The notes beneath the pieces are model-generated. The model was not told the origin of the DNA, did not search any database, and worked only from the letters and a program-made list of their open reading frames with translations. Positions 55,947 through 64,000 of a stretch of 64,000 bases of DNA are shown piece by piece. The position numbers were made by a program, and so were the translations under genes. Origin of the DNA: Fulvia fulva (taxonomy: Eukaryota; Ascomycota; Dothideomycetes; Mycosphaerellales; Mycosphaerellaceae); contig NC_063016.1 in assembly GCF_020509005.1 (NCBI RefSeq), positions 2,604,001 through 2,668,000 on the forward strand. Reading direction: 5' to 3'. Positions within the stretch are counted from its first letter, which is position 1; every line of letters begins with the position of its first letter.

Positions 55947-58900
55947 ATGAGCACCACTGCTCCCGCTCAGCATGGCGGGAACCAATATCAGCAAGCCGTA
56001 AACGGTGGACACACGAGCACGACCGTGCCCGATGAGAAAGACCGCATAGACTCGGACGACGAAGACGACCAGGATCTCGTATTCGAAGATGAGAATGTCA
56101 AGGCGGAGGAATCAAAGATCCTCACCGCTTACCGCCACCTGTTGTCGAGGCGCGTAGACCTTGTGGGCGACTATGCTGGCGACGAACTCTTTCTCATCGA
56201 GGGAGACTCTATGCTCCTGAGATGCTTTGAGGATGACAAGCTCGACTTCGACTACGGCCTTCAGCTCCTTCACGCTGTCTACAATGTTGAGCATTTCCTC
56301 CACGATTTGGCACAACGCAAGTGCCATTTCAACATCATATTCTTTGACAGCAACAGGGAGCTGTGTCTCCCATCCAACGTTGACCAGAAGAACGCATCGA
56401 GGTACTTCTTCGCACGCTCGGTCATCGTTCGCCATTTGACGAATGTCAAGACTCATCCCTCCATTGAAGTCGCGGCCTTCAAGTCATGGGATGCGCCAGA
56501 ATTTGGGGACTATCTGCAGCGGTCTGCACCATACTTCATCATGGCCCATGACGGCGCTCAATCTGCCGATCGCAAAGCCAAACACATTGGCGATGACAGC
56601 CGTAAGTCCACAGTACAGCGCGTGGCATTGCGACAGATGATCATCTCCTTCATTGTCCGAGGCTTCAACGTCGGCCTGGTGAACGGACTAGAATGGAGGG
56701 ACACCAAGGTGATGACGATGGTGCTCGAGGCTCGCCGTAGGTCTTCAGTCGAGCAAGCGCCTATTCGTGATGCTCTGAAGTCCTCTGAGCGTCCTACCTT
56801 GGATGTGTCTACAGAGCTCGAGAAGCTGAGCAAGCACAAGTCAATACTCACGGAGAGGTCCACCTTACTTGTCATCACCATCAGCAAACTACTCGGCGGT
56901 GAAGATGCCTTCCCACCGCAAGCCGCTGCAGCTCTACTACTGCATCAAGCTCTGTTACAACATGCACCACTTTCTGCCAGAAGAGTGGATGCAGTGTCGG
57001 GCGCGAAGCAAGCCCAGGAAGTACTCACAATGGTGGCCTCCACAGCTGAGAGCATCCTCAACACTACTTCTTGGCAGACTACCATGGTGCAGTGGCAGAC
57101 AACGAGGGATATCATGGACGCTATAGATGGCCGGCTATTCCTGAAAGTCGCACAATCGCAACCGGAAGTCACTGCAGAAGTCAAGACGACCTTTGACAAC
57201 CTTCTTAGTGCTATGGCAAGTGTGATGGAGACTGCCAGCCTTGACCTGCCTTCTGTACCAGAGGCGAAGTCATTACCTGACCCAAAAGTCGAAACTGCCA
57301 GTCCGAGTCACGACGACGTCGCAGTCCTCCCATTCTCTAACAAGGTGTTTGACAAGCATCTCGAGTCTGTACACATCGAAGTGGATGCTGCAGCAGAGAG
57401 TGAGCGCTCTCTCGCCTCACGGAAGATCTTCCAAGAAGTCACGCATTGGCACAACGCCAAGCGACCGATCAAAGTCAAGGCTCCCGAAACACCACAGGAT
57501 GCGAGACAAGCAAGTCGTGAGGCCCGACGTAACCAATGGTTCATGGCAGAAATGAGGACGTATGCTGCGTCCTTGACCAATGCTGTTGGAAAGAGCTTGG
57601 AACCCGAGACCATCATTGTTGGGGCACCCAGGCCCACTAAGAGTAAGGCTGGCACTGAGTCGCCTGCTGACTCCGATGTGTCTGACAGTGGCACATCCAC
57701 ACAGAACAAGGGTAAACCCGCTCAGAAGAAGGGTGGTGGTGGTGGCAAGAATGCCGCAAAGAATGCCGCCAAGGAAGCCATGATGAACCGCATTGCGGCA
57801 GACAAAGCCAAGAAGGATGAGAGTGCTGGCGACAAGATCTTCAGCTCGTGGCAACTTGTCTGCAAAGGTTTCCAAGCAGAGACTGATCCCCGAACTCGTT
57901 ACAGAAAGGCTCGAGTATACCTCATTAACCTCCAGCCTGCATGGAGAGAGGTTGTCGGCGCCGAAGTTGAGTTGTACTTGATCAATTCTCTCTTGCTGTA
58001 CTGGATCGAGGCCTGCCGGCAGAGTCAACAAAAGCAGCGTATCCAGGTCGCGGCGTTGATATGGTCCCACGCACGCAGCATCGCCCAACGAAGCCCTCTG
58101 ACGAAGACGATTGCTAAGTGCCTCGAGGCTACCACGAAGACTCTAGCACTACCGCCTGTTCCGACAGTCACAGAAGGTGGAAGCGACAAGAAGCTGGCCT
58201 TCACTTTTGCGTTGCCCACGAAAGTGGACTCCCTATCAGTGAAACTGCCATCGAAGGACTTCCAGCTGCTAGAATGCGGTCCTTACCTTGAACGCAGCTT
58301 CGACTCAAAGCCAGATTCGCGCGTTGAGTTCCAACCCGATGGTTGGCAACGAAAAGTACTCGACAGCATAGATGCCGATCAGAGCACATTCGTGGTTGCT
58401 CCTACCAGTGCCGGTAAAACTTTCATCTCCTTCTATGCCATGCGCAAAGTGCTGGAAGCAGACGATGACGGCGTTCTGGTATACGTCGCGCCAACTAAGG
58501 CTCTGGTCAACCAGATCGCTGCCGAAGTGCAAGCTCGATACTCGAAGAAGTTCAAATATGGCGGCAAGTCTGTTTGGGCAATTCATACTCGCGATTACCG
58601 CATCAACAACCCCACTGGCTGCCAAGTGCTGGTCACTGTACCACACGTACTCCAGATCATGCTGCTCGCCCCGTCAAACGCCAACTCTTGGGCCAGCAGA
58701 GTCAAGCGAATCATCTTCGACGAGATTCACTCTATCGGTCAGGCCGAAGATGGTGTGGTTTGGGAACAACTGCTTCTGATGGCGCCATGCCCAATCATTG
58801 CACTATCAGCGACCGTTGGCAATCCAGGCGAGTTCAGCGACTGGCTCGCCACCACGCAACAGGCGATCGGCAAAGAGCTCGTGACTGTGCAACATCCATA

Positions 58901-61535
58901 CCGTTACTCTGACCTTCGAAAGTACTACTATCAGCCACCCAAACACTTCGCCTTCCAAGGTATCCCAGAGAAGTCTGCTTTCGGATCTCTCGGACTCGAA
59001 GGTCTCACTGGATTCAACTTCATCCACCCTGTTGCCGGCTTAGTGGACAAATCGCGCGGTATCCCAGAGGATCTCGCCCTCGAGCCCAGAGACTGCCTTC
59101 TGCTTTGGCAAGCCATGATCAAGGTCCAGACCGACGATTACGTTGTTCCTGGGAGCTTAGATCCGGCTAAAGCGCTGCCAGAAGTCTCGCGCAAGGTTGA
59201 TATCTTGAAGTGGGAGAAGGACCTTAAGACTCTGTTGAAGACTTGGCTCAGCGACCCATCATCGCCCTACGACAAGCTCTTGCACACTCTGGAGCAGAGC
59301 TTCCGTGACGAGAACCGAGAAGAAGTGTACCCTGCACAGCCGGCACAGAGCATCCCAGCATCAGAAGGTGAGATCAACCCAGAAGACCTCGTACAGACAA
59401 CGCTACCCATGCTCTGCCGTCTAAACGAGCAAGACGCATTGCCTGCCATTCTATTCAACTACGATCGCCACCAATGTGAGAAGATCTGCAGAATAGTGGT
59501 TGAGCAATTGGCACAAGCCGAGGCGACTCAGCGAAAGACTGGTCCCAAGTGGGAGAAGACCCTGGAGCGCTGGGAAGAGTGGAAGAAGCTCAAGCTGAAG
59601 GCTGCTTCAAAGGCGCCAAAGGCCGGTACTAAGGCTAAGAAAGGCAAGGGCGATGATGATGGCGAAGACGAGAAGGCGTCCAAGCTCGACCTACAAAAGG
59701 ACGCTGCTGGAAGTGAAGATTCAAAGTGGGAGTCATTCGACCCGGAAGCTCCACAAGACGGCTACCACTTTGCCGACCACACTGCTTTACAAGCATCGGA
59801 GCTGGAAGGATACATCCGCCAGCTGCGACGCCGCGATCTGCAACAGTGGCTCATTGATGCATTGGCTCGTGGAGTCGGTGTCCATCACGCCGGTATGAAC
59901 CGCAAGTACCGGCAGGTTGTCGAGATCCTCTTCCGCAAGCGCTTCCTGCGTGTTATTGTCGCGACAGGCACGCTTGCGTTGGGTATCAACATGCCTTGTA
60001 AGACCGTTGTCTTTTCAGGCGACTCCGTCTTTCTCACGGCGCTGAACTACCGCCAGTGCGCCGGTCGAGCTGGACGTCGTGGGTTTGACCTCTTGGGTAA
60101 CGTGGTATTCCAAGGCGTCTCGAGACAGAAGGTTTGCAGACTGATCAGCTCGCGTTTGCCGGACTTGAACGGTCATTTCCCCATCACGACTACACTGGTA
60201 CTGCGGTTGTTCACTTTGCTACATGAGTCGAACAATGCCAAGTACGCTGTCAGCGCAATCAACGCTCTGCTTTCGCAGCCGAGGCTGTACTTGGGCGGTG
60301 CTTCGTTCAAAGATGAGGTCATGCATCACTTGCGTTTCTCGATCGAGTACTTGCGTCGACAACAGCTTCTGGGATCAGACGGTGCACCACTGAACTTTGC
60401 AGGTCTCGTGAGCCACCTTTATTTCACGGAGAACTCATCCTTTGCGTTCCATGCTTTGCTGAAGGAAGGCTACTTCCACGAGCTATGCGCAAAGATCCAC
60501 ACAGAAGAGAAGCCAACTCTCGAGACACTGATGTTGGTCATGTCCCACTTGTTCAGCCGCATCGAGTGCAAGCAAGCGGACGCCGAATATCGCGAGAAGG
60601 TTGTAAAGCCGTCGTCGTCCATTGTGTTCTTGCCACCGATGCCAAAGCAAGCTTCTGACATTCTCATTGATCACAACAAGCAGACACTGGCTGTGTACAA
60701 AGCTTATGTCGAGACGTTTGTTGACCAGCACCTTCACGACCACGACCGCACGCTGCCACTTTCTCAGGTCAAGGTTGGTGCCGAGACTGATAAGCTGCCC
60801 GCGAACATCGACCACCTTCCACCTACAAACGTCCGGTCGTCCTTCGTGGCACTTTCGGGATCCGATGACAAGTTTGGATCTATCCATGATCTGTGCGCCA
60901 CCTCAAGAGATGGTGTCTTCCTGGAAGAAGCCGTCATTCCCCACATGGATGTCTACCCTCAGGAGATGGAGGTGCCACTCAATGCATACTTGCTGGACTT
61001 CTTCAAGCACGGCGATGTCATGACCATCGAGCGCGCCAATGGAGTCCGTCGTGCAGACATCTGGTTCTTGCTCAACGACTTCTCCCTCGTCCTGGCCACA
61101 ATTATCACGTCTCTCATGAACTTCATGAAACTGACCGAAGGCGAGGGCGACATGGACATGCTCGACGTCATGGGTCGCCTCGACGCTCACGAAGAGGAAG
61201 AAGACGACAAGGTCGCTGCCGTCGAAGGCGGGAGCGTTGCATCTGGCCCAAGCGCTGCAGACTCTGGAATTGTCATGCCGGATCGCACCAAGGTTGAGGC
61301 TACCACTACCAAGAAGAAGGCTAAGAACGCGGACAGCTGGGAGGATCTTGCAGAGGAAGAGGATGCCATGGCTGATGCTGCCACACGCAAGCAGCTGAGT
61401 GCCGAGGCTGAGGCAGCTGCTGCGGAACTGAACGCGTGGGACGGTGAAGGTGGTCAGGGATTGAAAGATGTGATGAAGGCGTTCCAGAAATTGCATGCCG
61501 AGTTCAACATGAAGTTCAAGGCTATGTGGGCTTAG
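55947..61535 (+). CDS. DDX60-like Ski2-family DExH RNA helicase, 1862 aa
   Basis: Single uninterrupted exon from ATG 55947. Residues 1-~800 form a long N-terminal region with a basic Lys/Gly/Ala tract near 590-610 (KKGGGGGKNAAKNAAK). Helicase core: motif I APTSAGKT (~816), DEIH Walker B (~925), SAT motif III (~953), then the second RecA domain with GVHHAGMNRKYR (~1309), ATGTLALGINMP (motif V) and YRQCAGRAGRRGFD (motif VI, ~1372). A Lys/Glu-rich insertion lies near 1220-1250. The C-terminal third is the helical domain found in DDX60 proteins, ending in an acidic/Ala-rich tail. Ski2-like enzymes unwind RNA; mammalian DDX60 acts in antiviral RNA sensing, while the role of fungal homologues is largely unknown. 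Length is close to human DDX60. No RIP damage. Confidence 0.93.
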   Translation: MSTTAPAQHGGNQYQQAVNGGHTSTTVPDEKDRIDSDDEDDQDLVFEDENVKAEESKILTAYRHLLSRRVDLVGDYAGDELFLIEGDSMLLRCFEDDKLDFDYGLQLLHAVYNVEHFLHDLAQRKCHFNIIFFDSNRELCLPSNVDQKNASRYFFARSVIVRHLTNVKTHPSIEVAAFKSWDAPEFGDYLQRSAPYFIMAHDGAQSADRKAKHIGDDSRKSTVQRVALRQMIISFIVRGFNVGLVNGLEWRDTKVMTMVLEARRRSSVEQAPIRDALKSSERPTLDVSTELEKLSKHKSILTERSTLLVITISKLLGGEDAFPPQAAAALLLHQALLQHAPLSARRVDAVSGAKQAQEVLTMVASTAESILNTTSWQTTMVQWQTTRDIMDAIDGRLFLKVAQSQPEVTAEVKTTFDNLLSAMASVMETASLDLPSVPEAKSLPDPKVETASPSHDDVAVLPFSNKVFDKHLESVHIEVDAAAESERSLASRKIFQEVTHWHNAKRPIKVKAPETPQDARQASREARRNQWFMAEMRTYAASLTNAVGKSLEPETIIVGAPRPTKSKAGTESPADSDVSDSGTSTQNKGKPAQKKGGGGGKNAAKNAAKEAMMNRIAADKAKKDESAGDKIFSSWQLVCKGFQAETDPRTRYRKARVYLINLQPAWREVVGAEVELYLINSLLLYWIEACRQSQQKQRIQVAALIWSHARSIAQRSPLTKTIAKCLEATTKTLALPPVPTVTEGGSDKKLAFTFALPTKVDSLSVKLPSKDFQLLECGPYLERSFDSKPDSRVEFQPDGWQRKVLDSIDADQSTFVVAPTSAGKTFISFYAMRKVLEADDDGVLVYVAPTKALVNQIAAEVQARYSKKFKYGGKSVWAIHTRDYRINNPTGCQVLVTVPHVLQIMLLAPSNANSWASRVKRIIFDEIHSIGQAEDGVVWEQLLLMAPCPIIALSATVGNPGEFSDWLATTQQAIGKELVTVQHPYRYSDLRKYYYQPPKHFAFQGIPEKSAFGSLGLEGLTGFNFIHPVAGLVDKSRGIPEDLALEPRDCLLLWQAMIKVQTDDYVVPGSLDPAKALPEVSRKVDILKWEKDLKTLLKTWLSDPSSPYDKLLHTLEQSFRDENREEVYPAQPAQSIPASEGEINPEDLVQTTLPMLCRLNEQDALPAILFNYDRHQCEKICRIVVEQLAQAEATQRKTGPKWEKTLERWEEWKKLKLKAASKAPKAGTKAKKGKGDDDGEDEKASKLDLQKDAAGSEDSKWESFDPEAPQDGYHFADHTALQASELEGYIRQLRRRDLQQWLIDALARGVGVHHAGMNRKYRQVVEILFRKRFLRVIVATGTLALGINMPCKTVVFSGDSVFLTALNYRQCAGRAGRRGFDLLGNVVFQGVSRQKVCRLISSRLPDLNGHFPITTTLVLRLFTLLHESNNAKYAVSAINALLSQPRLYLGGASFKDEVMHHLRFSIEYLRRQQLLGSDGAPLNFAGLVSHLYFTENSSFAFHALLKEGYFHELCAKIHTEEKPTLETLMLVMSHLFSRIECKQADAEYREKVVKPSSSIVFLPPMPKQASDILIDHNKQTLAVYKAYVETFVDQHLHDHDRTLPLSQVKVGAETDKLPANIDHLPPTNVRSSFVALSGSDDKFGSIHDLCATSRDGVFLEEAVIPHMDVYPQEMEVPLNAYLLDFFKHGDVMTIERANGVRRADIWFLLNDFSLVLATIITSLMNFMKLTEGEGDMDMLDVMGRLDAHEEEEDDKVAAVEGGSVASGPSAADSGIVMPDRTKVEATTTKKKAKNADSWEDLAEEEDAMADAATRKQLSAEAEAAAAELNAWDGEGGQGLKDVMKAFQKLHAEFNMKFKAMWA

Positions 61536-62087
61536 AGGAAGAGTTGATGGGATGGCTAGAACTTGGGATTGTTGGGCTTCTTAGGTGCTTAGATAGAGGA
61601 AGAATTCCCGTTGCCTTTACAGTGTCGCAAGCATTTGGTATTGCGCCATAATATCCAACAGCGATGCTATGACACTTCACATGATTTGTAGGTACCGTCA
61701 AATCATGCTCGGGGACGACCATTTGAAGTGAACACGTCAAGATACGCCAGGCTGGAAAATAAATTTGAGATACTATAGCCATCCAATCTTCCTCATCTAT
61801 CACATACGACCATAGGCCAATGAAAGCGAGGAACCCCGTCCGCTCTTCCATATCTAAGCATTGGACCGCAAGACTAGTACTACGGTAGGTGACTACGTGG
61901 GAATCCCTTGTGTTGTATGTTTTTTGCTTTTTGCTTGTGGCTGTGCCGATGTGAAGCCGGGAGCACGGCGTTGGTCAGTCGCCGTGTAGTCTCGCCAAAA
62001 GCCAGGTCACGGGCCGTACAGTAAGAATAATATGCAGGCGCTGCATTCGTGACGAGGAAGGTGTTCTCATCGTCACGGCAGACATTT
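61536..62087. other. Intergenic between convergent genes
   Basis: 552 bp of 3' flanking DNA shared by the helicase (plus) and the regulator remnant (minus). No gene supported. Confidence 0.5.
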
Positions 62088-64000
62088 TCATTCTCGACGT
62101 GCAGTAGAACTACCTTGTCCCCCTCCATCATCCGAAACCTTCAACTCTTCCCACTCGCGAAGCAAGTCTTCCACGCTCCCACTTTTTTGCTCGAAGTTCT
62201 CGCCAACAGGCTGCGCAAACATGGACTTGATACGAAGCAAATCAGTCTTGGCCCATCCCGCCTCAGCCGCGGCGACGATGAGTCTGGTGGCGCTCTGAGG
62301 TAGCTCGACCTTCATCGTTTGCGCAGCTCGATAGATTGTGCGAAGCAGGAATCGCGGCATCATGGCCTGAAGCCCGCCTGCTAGAAGCGCGCGGATGATG
62401 TCTTCAAGGGCCGTGTGGCATTCTGCGATGGTGGTTGTTGCTGCTGGGGTGTTTAAGGGTTCTTGAGGGAGTTCGGTGGATTATTGGAGTTGTAGTTCTT
62501 GGAGGAGTGTGTAGGCAGAGTTGACGAGCATGGGGATTGCTACGTTTGGGGTGATCTTGAGACCGTATAGCTCGCGAAATTGTCGGCTCAGATCAGCGGC
62601 GCTTTGCGATGGCAATGATATCAGTATGTCTGGGATCAAATAGTGAAGGTACATGCTCAGGGGTGATACTTACTAACACGCCCATCGAACTTTGTCTGCT
62701 ATACATGAGTTTCGCATTGCGACTTCACAAGGACCTTGTGCGGGCGCCAGTGATGCGTCTGCGAACGTGTAGAGGTACATGCGCGTCAGTGTGTGCGGGA
62801 TGCTGCCTCTCAGTCAAAACGATAGCCCGCTGCGTTATAGACAAGATTCACCCACTGCAGGTCAAACGAAGCGATAGGCATTTCAGGGACTCGTCGAAGC
62901 TCTTTCGGTAGCTCGTTTCCCCAGTCGTCTAGTCGTTGTATCACGGTGCGCGTTGTTTGTAGCAAAGTGGACATTGAATGTTGGCTTCTGTTGAATAGCA
63001 AGATTTGAACAGTGTCGCCCAGAATGCCGCCCAGGGCGTTGCGAGCTGATAGCAGGAGGTTGATCTTTAGTGGAATTGCTTCTTTTCGCAAGGGATAAGC
63101 CTCCCAGAAGAGCGTAGTAGTTGAAGGGAGAATGGTGTCCACTTCAACCATTTCGATAGGCTGCGTGCGAGTGCTGTATTGAATACCAGCGGCGTATAAT
63201 CTAGGCATCCCAGTCAGTCCGGCATGCGTTCGACAATATCTTCACAAGCTGACATACCCTTCCAAGACTTCAATAGTCCCTGCAACTCTTGTGGTCAGCC
63301 TGCTATAGTCCCAGTGTATCTTACGTGGTACACTTACCGGCCGCTACTCGGCGAGCTCTGCAGTAATTCCTGGCCTCGGTCCCAGATCTTTCTTCGAGCT
63401 CAGGCATTGGAAGCATCCTCTGCAGCGTATATGCCAGGCCGATGCACTGGTTACCTAGCTTGTCGTTTCCTGTCAGTGCGGATCTGAGCATAACCTGTTG
63501 GTCCCACGCGTAATGCCATTGCGCTCTGATGAGGTTGCGGTTGACTGGAGCCACTCGCGACACTTTGCCTCGCGCGTAGCTGCGCAGACGGACCCCTGCA
63601 GAATCCATGTGCAGATACATGACGCGACAAAAGGGGCCAGCTCACTCCATGCTCAATATCATGAGCGCCTGAATATTGGTCAAAGAAGCATGTCCCTCTT
63701 CCAGGGCCCGTAGCCGAAGCGCCTCCTTATGGAAATGATCCCCCCGCGATAGTAAATCTCCAGGCACAGAGAAAGACTCGTCAATCTCCGATGATTGCTA
63801 CGGTATGTCAGTAGAGCCTCGTGTTCGTGAAAGATTCCATACTGATGCCAGCGCGAGAATCGAATTGACTAGCAATGGAGAACAGTACTTCGAGTTACGA
63901 TCACCAGAACGCATCGCCTTGACGAATAGGTCCTGCTTCACGTATCTCCAGAAAGGGTTGTTGATGTGGAGGAAGATGGATATCAGATGGGATGCTGCGA
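62088..64000 (-). pseudogene. Fungal-specific transcription factor (Zn2Cys6 type), C-terminal part, probably degenerate; 5' end outside window
   Basis: At the right edge the minus strand reads SIFLHINNPFWRYVKQDLFV and YCSPLLVNSILALAS, the start of the fungal transcription factor regulatory domain. An intron at about 63842-63798 (GTATGG...TACTGAC...CCGTAG) keeps frame into SSEIDESFSVPGDLL and ALRLRALEEGHASLTNIQAL. Further on, GNDKLGNQCIGLAYTLQRML, then 63208-62810 (SARNALGGILGDTVQILLFN, LQWVNLVYNAAGYRF), and the tail 62363-62088 all fit the family. The pieces cannot all be joined: a stop after 62813 and an in-frame TAA near 62487, without convincing introns, interrupt it. The DNA-binding Zn cluster would lie beyond the window. 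Identity is fair; whether it is functional is doubtful. Confidence 0.6.

Noticed and set aside
57417..58088. 223-codon antisense frame inside the helicase gene
   Set aside because: It is a shadow of the sense coding sequence; the product has no recognisable features and the sense protein is well supported. The same holds for 60903-61496.
1..64000. CRISPR arrays, rRNA or tRNA genes, riboswitches, prophage
   Set aside because: None seen; the sequence is fungal nuclear DNA. The only tRNA-like stretch is the primer binding site of the copia elements.

Overview
The window looks like nuclear DNA of a filamentous ascomycete (Pezizomycotina, possibly a dothideomycete). The reasons are short introns (49-60 bp) with GT...AG ends and mostly CTAAC-type branch sites, single-exon or two-exon genes, a caleosin, a fungal Zn2Cys6-type regulator, Ty1/copia, chromodomain gypsy and Tad-like LINE elements, and above all repeat-induced point mutation (RIP). 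In the repeats almost every CpA/TpG has become TpA while CpG survives, so Gln and Trp codons are now TAG/TAA.

Layout. (1) 1-35735 is one block of nested, RIP-mutated retroelements. Matching LTRs and 5-bp target-site duplications (TSDs) let the order be read. An old copia element (D, minus strand) received gypsy A, gypsy B-minus (15216-22431, TSD AACAA) and gypsy C (23736-31392, TSD CCGGG). A then received a second B copy and a younger, only lightly mutated copia E (7656-13227, 234-bp LTRs, TSD GACTC/GACTT). The second B copy is joined to gypsy F, which probably inserted into it. C carries a solo B LTR (TSD TAAGG). A solo E-type LTR (TSD GTAGG) and a LINE remnant lie further right. (2) 35736-46020 is unmutated single-copy-looking DNA: a gene-poor stretch, one tentative small gene, then three minus-strand genes (DUF1992/DNAJC28-like protein, a disordered protein with a SUMO-interaction-like motif, arylamine N-acetyltransferase) and a truncated TatD nuclease fragment. 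(3) 46020-49316 is a second transposon graveyard: a RIP-mutated repeat, a copia 3' end, a 5'-truncated LINE and a Tc1/mariner transposase tail. (4) 49317-64000 is ordinary gene space: a secreted Ig-like/endonuclease-phosphatase protein broken by one stop, an NAD(P)-binding Rossmann protein, a caleosin, a cysteine-rich GPI-type surface protein, a large DDX60-like Ski2 helicase, and the C-terminal part of a degenerate fungal transcription factor.

The genes do not form an obvious pathway or cluster, and I found no convincing new defence, biosynthetic or mobile system. The most informative material is the transposon archaeology: the dated nesting order, the RIP signature between the E LTRs, and two unusual features shared by both copia lineages (a shortened zinc knuckle and a DSC protease motif). 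All gene calls rest on reading motifs by eye; no database search was possible.
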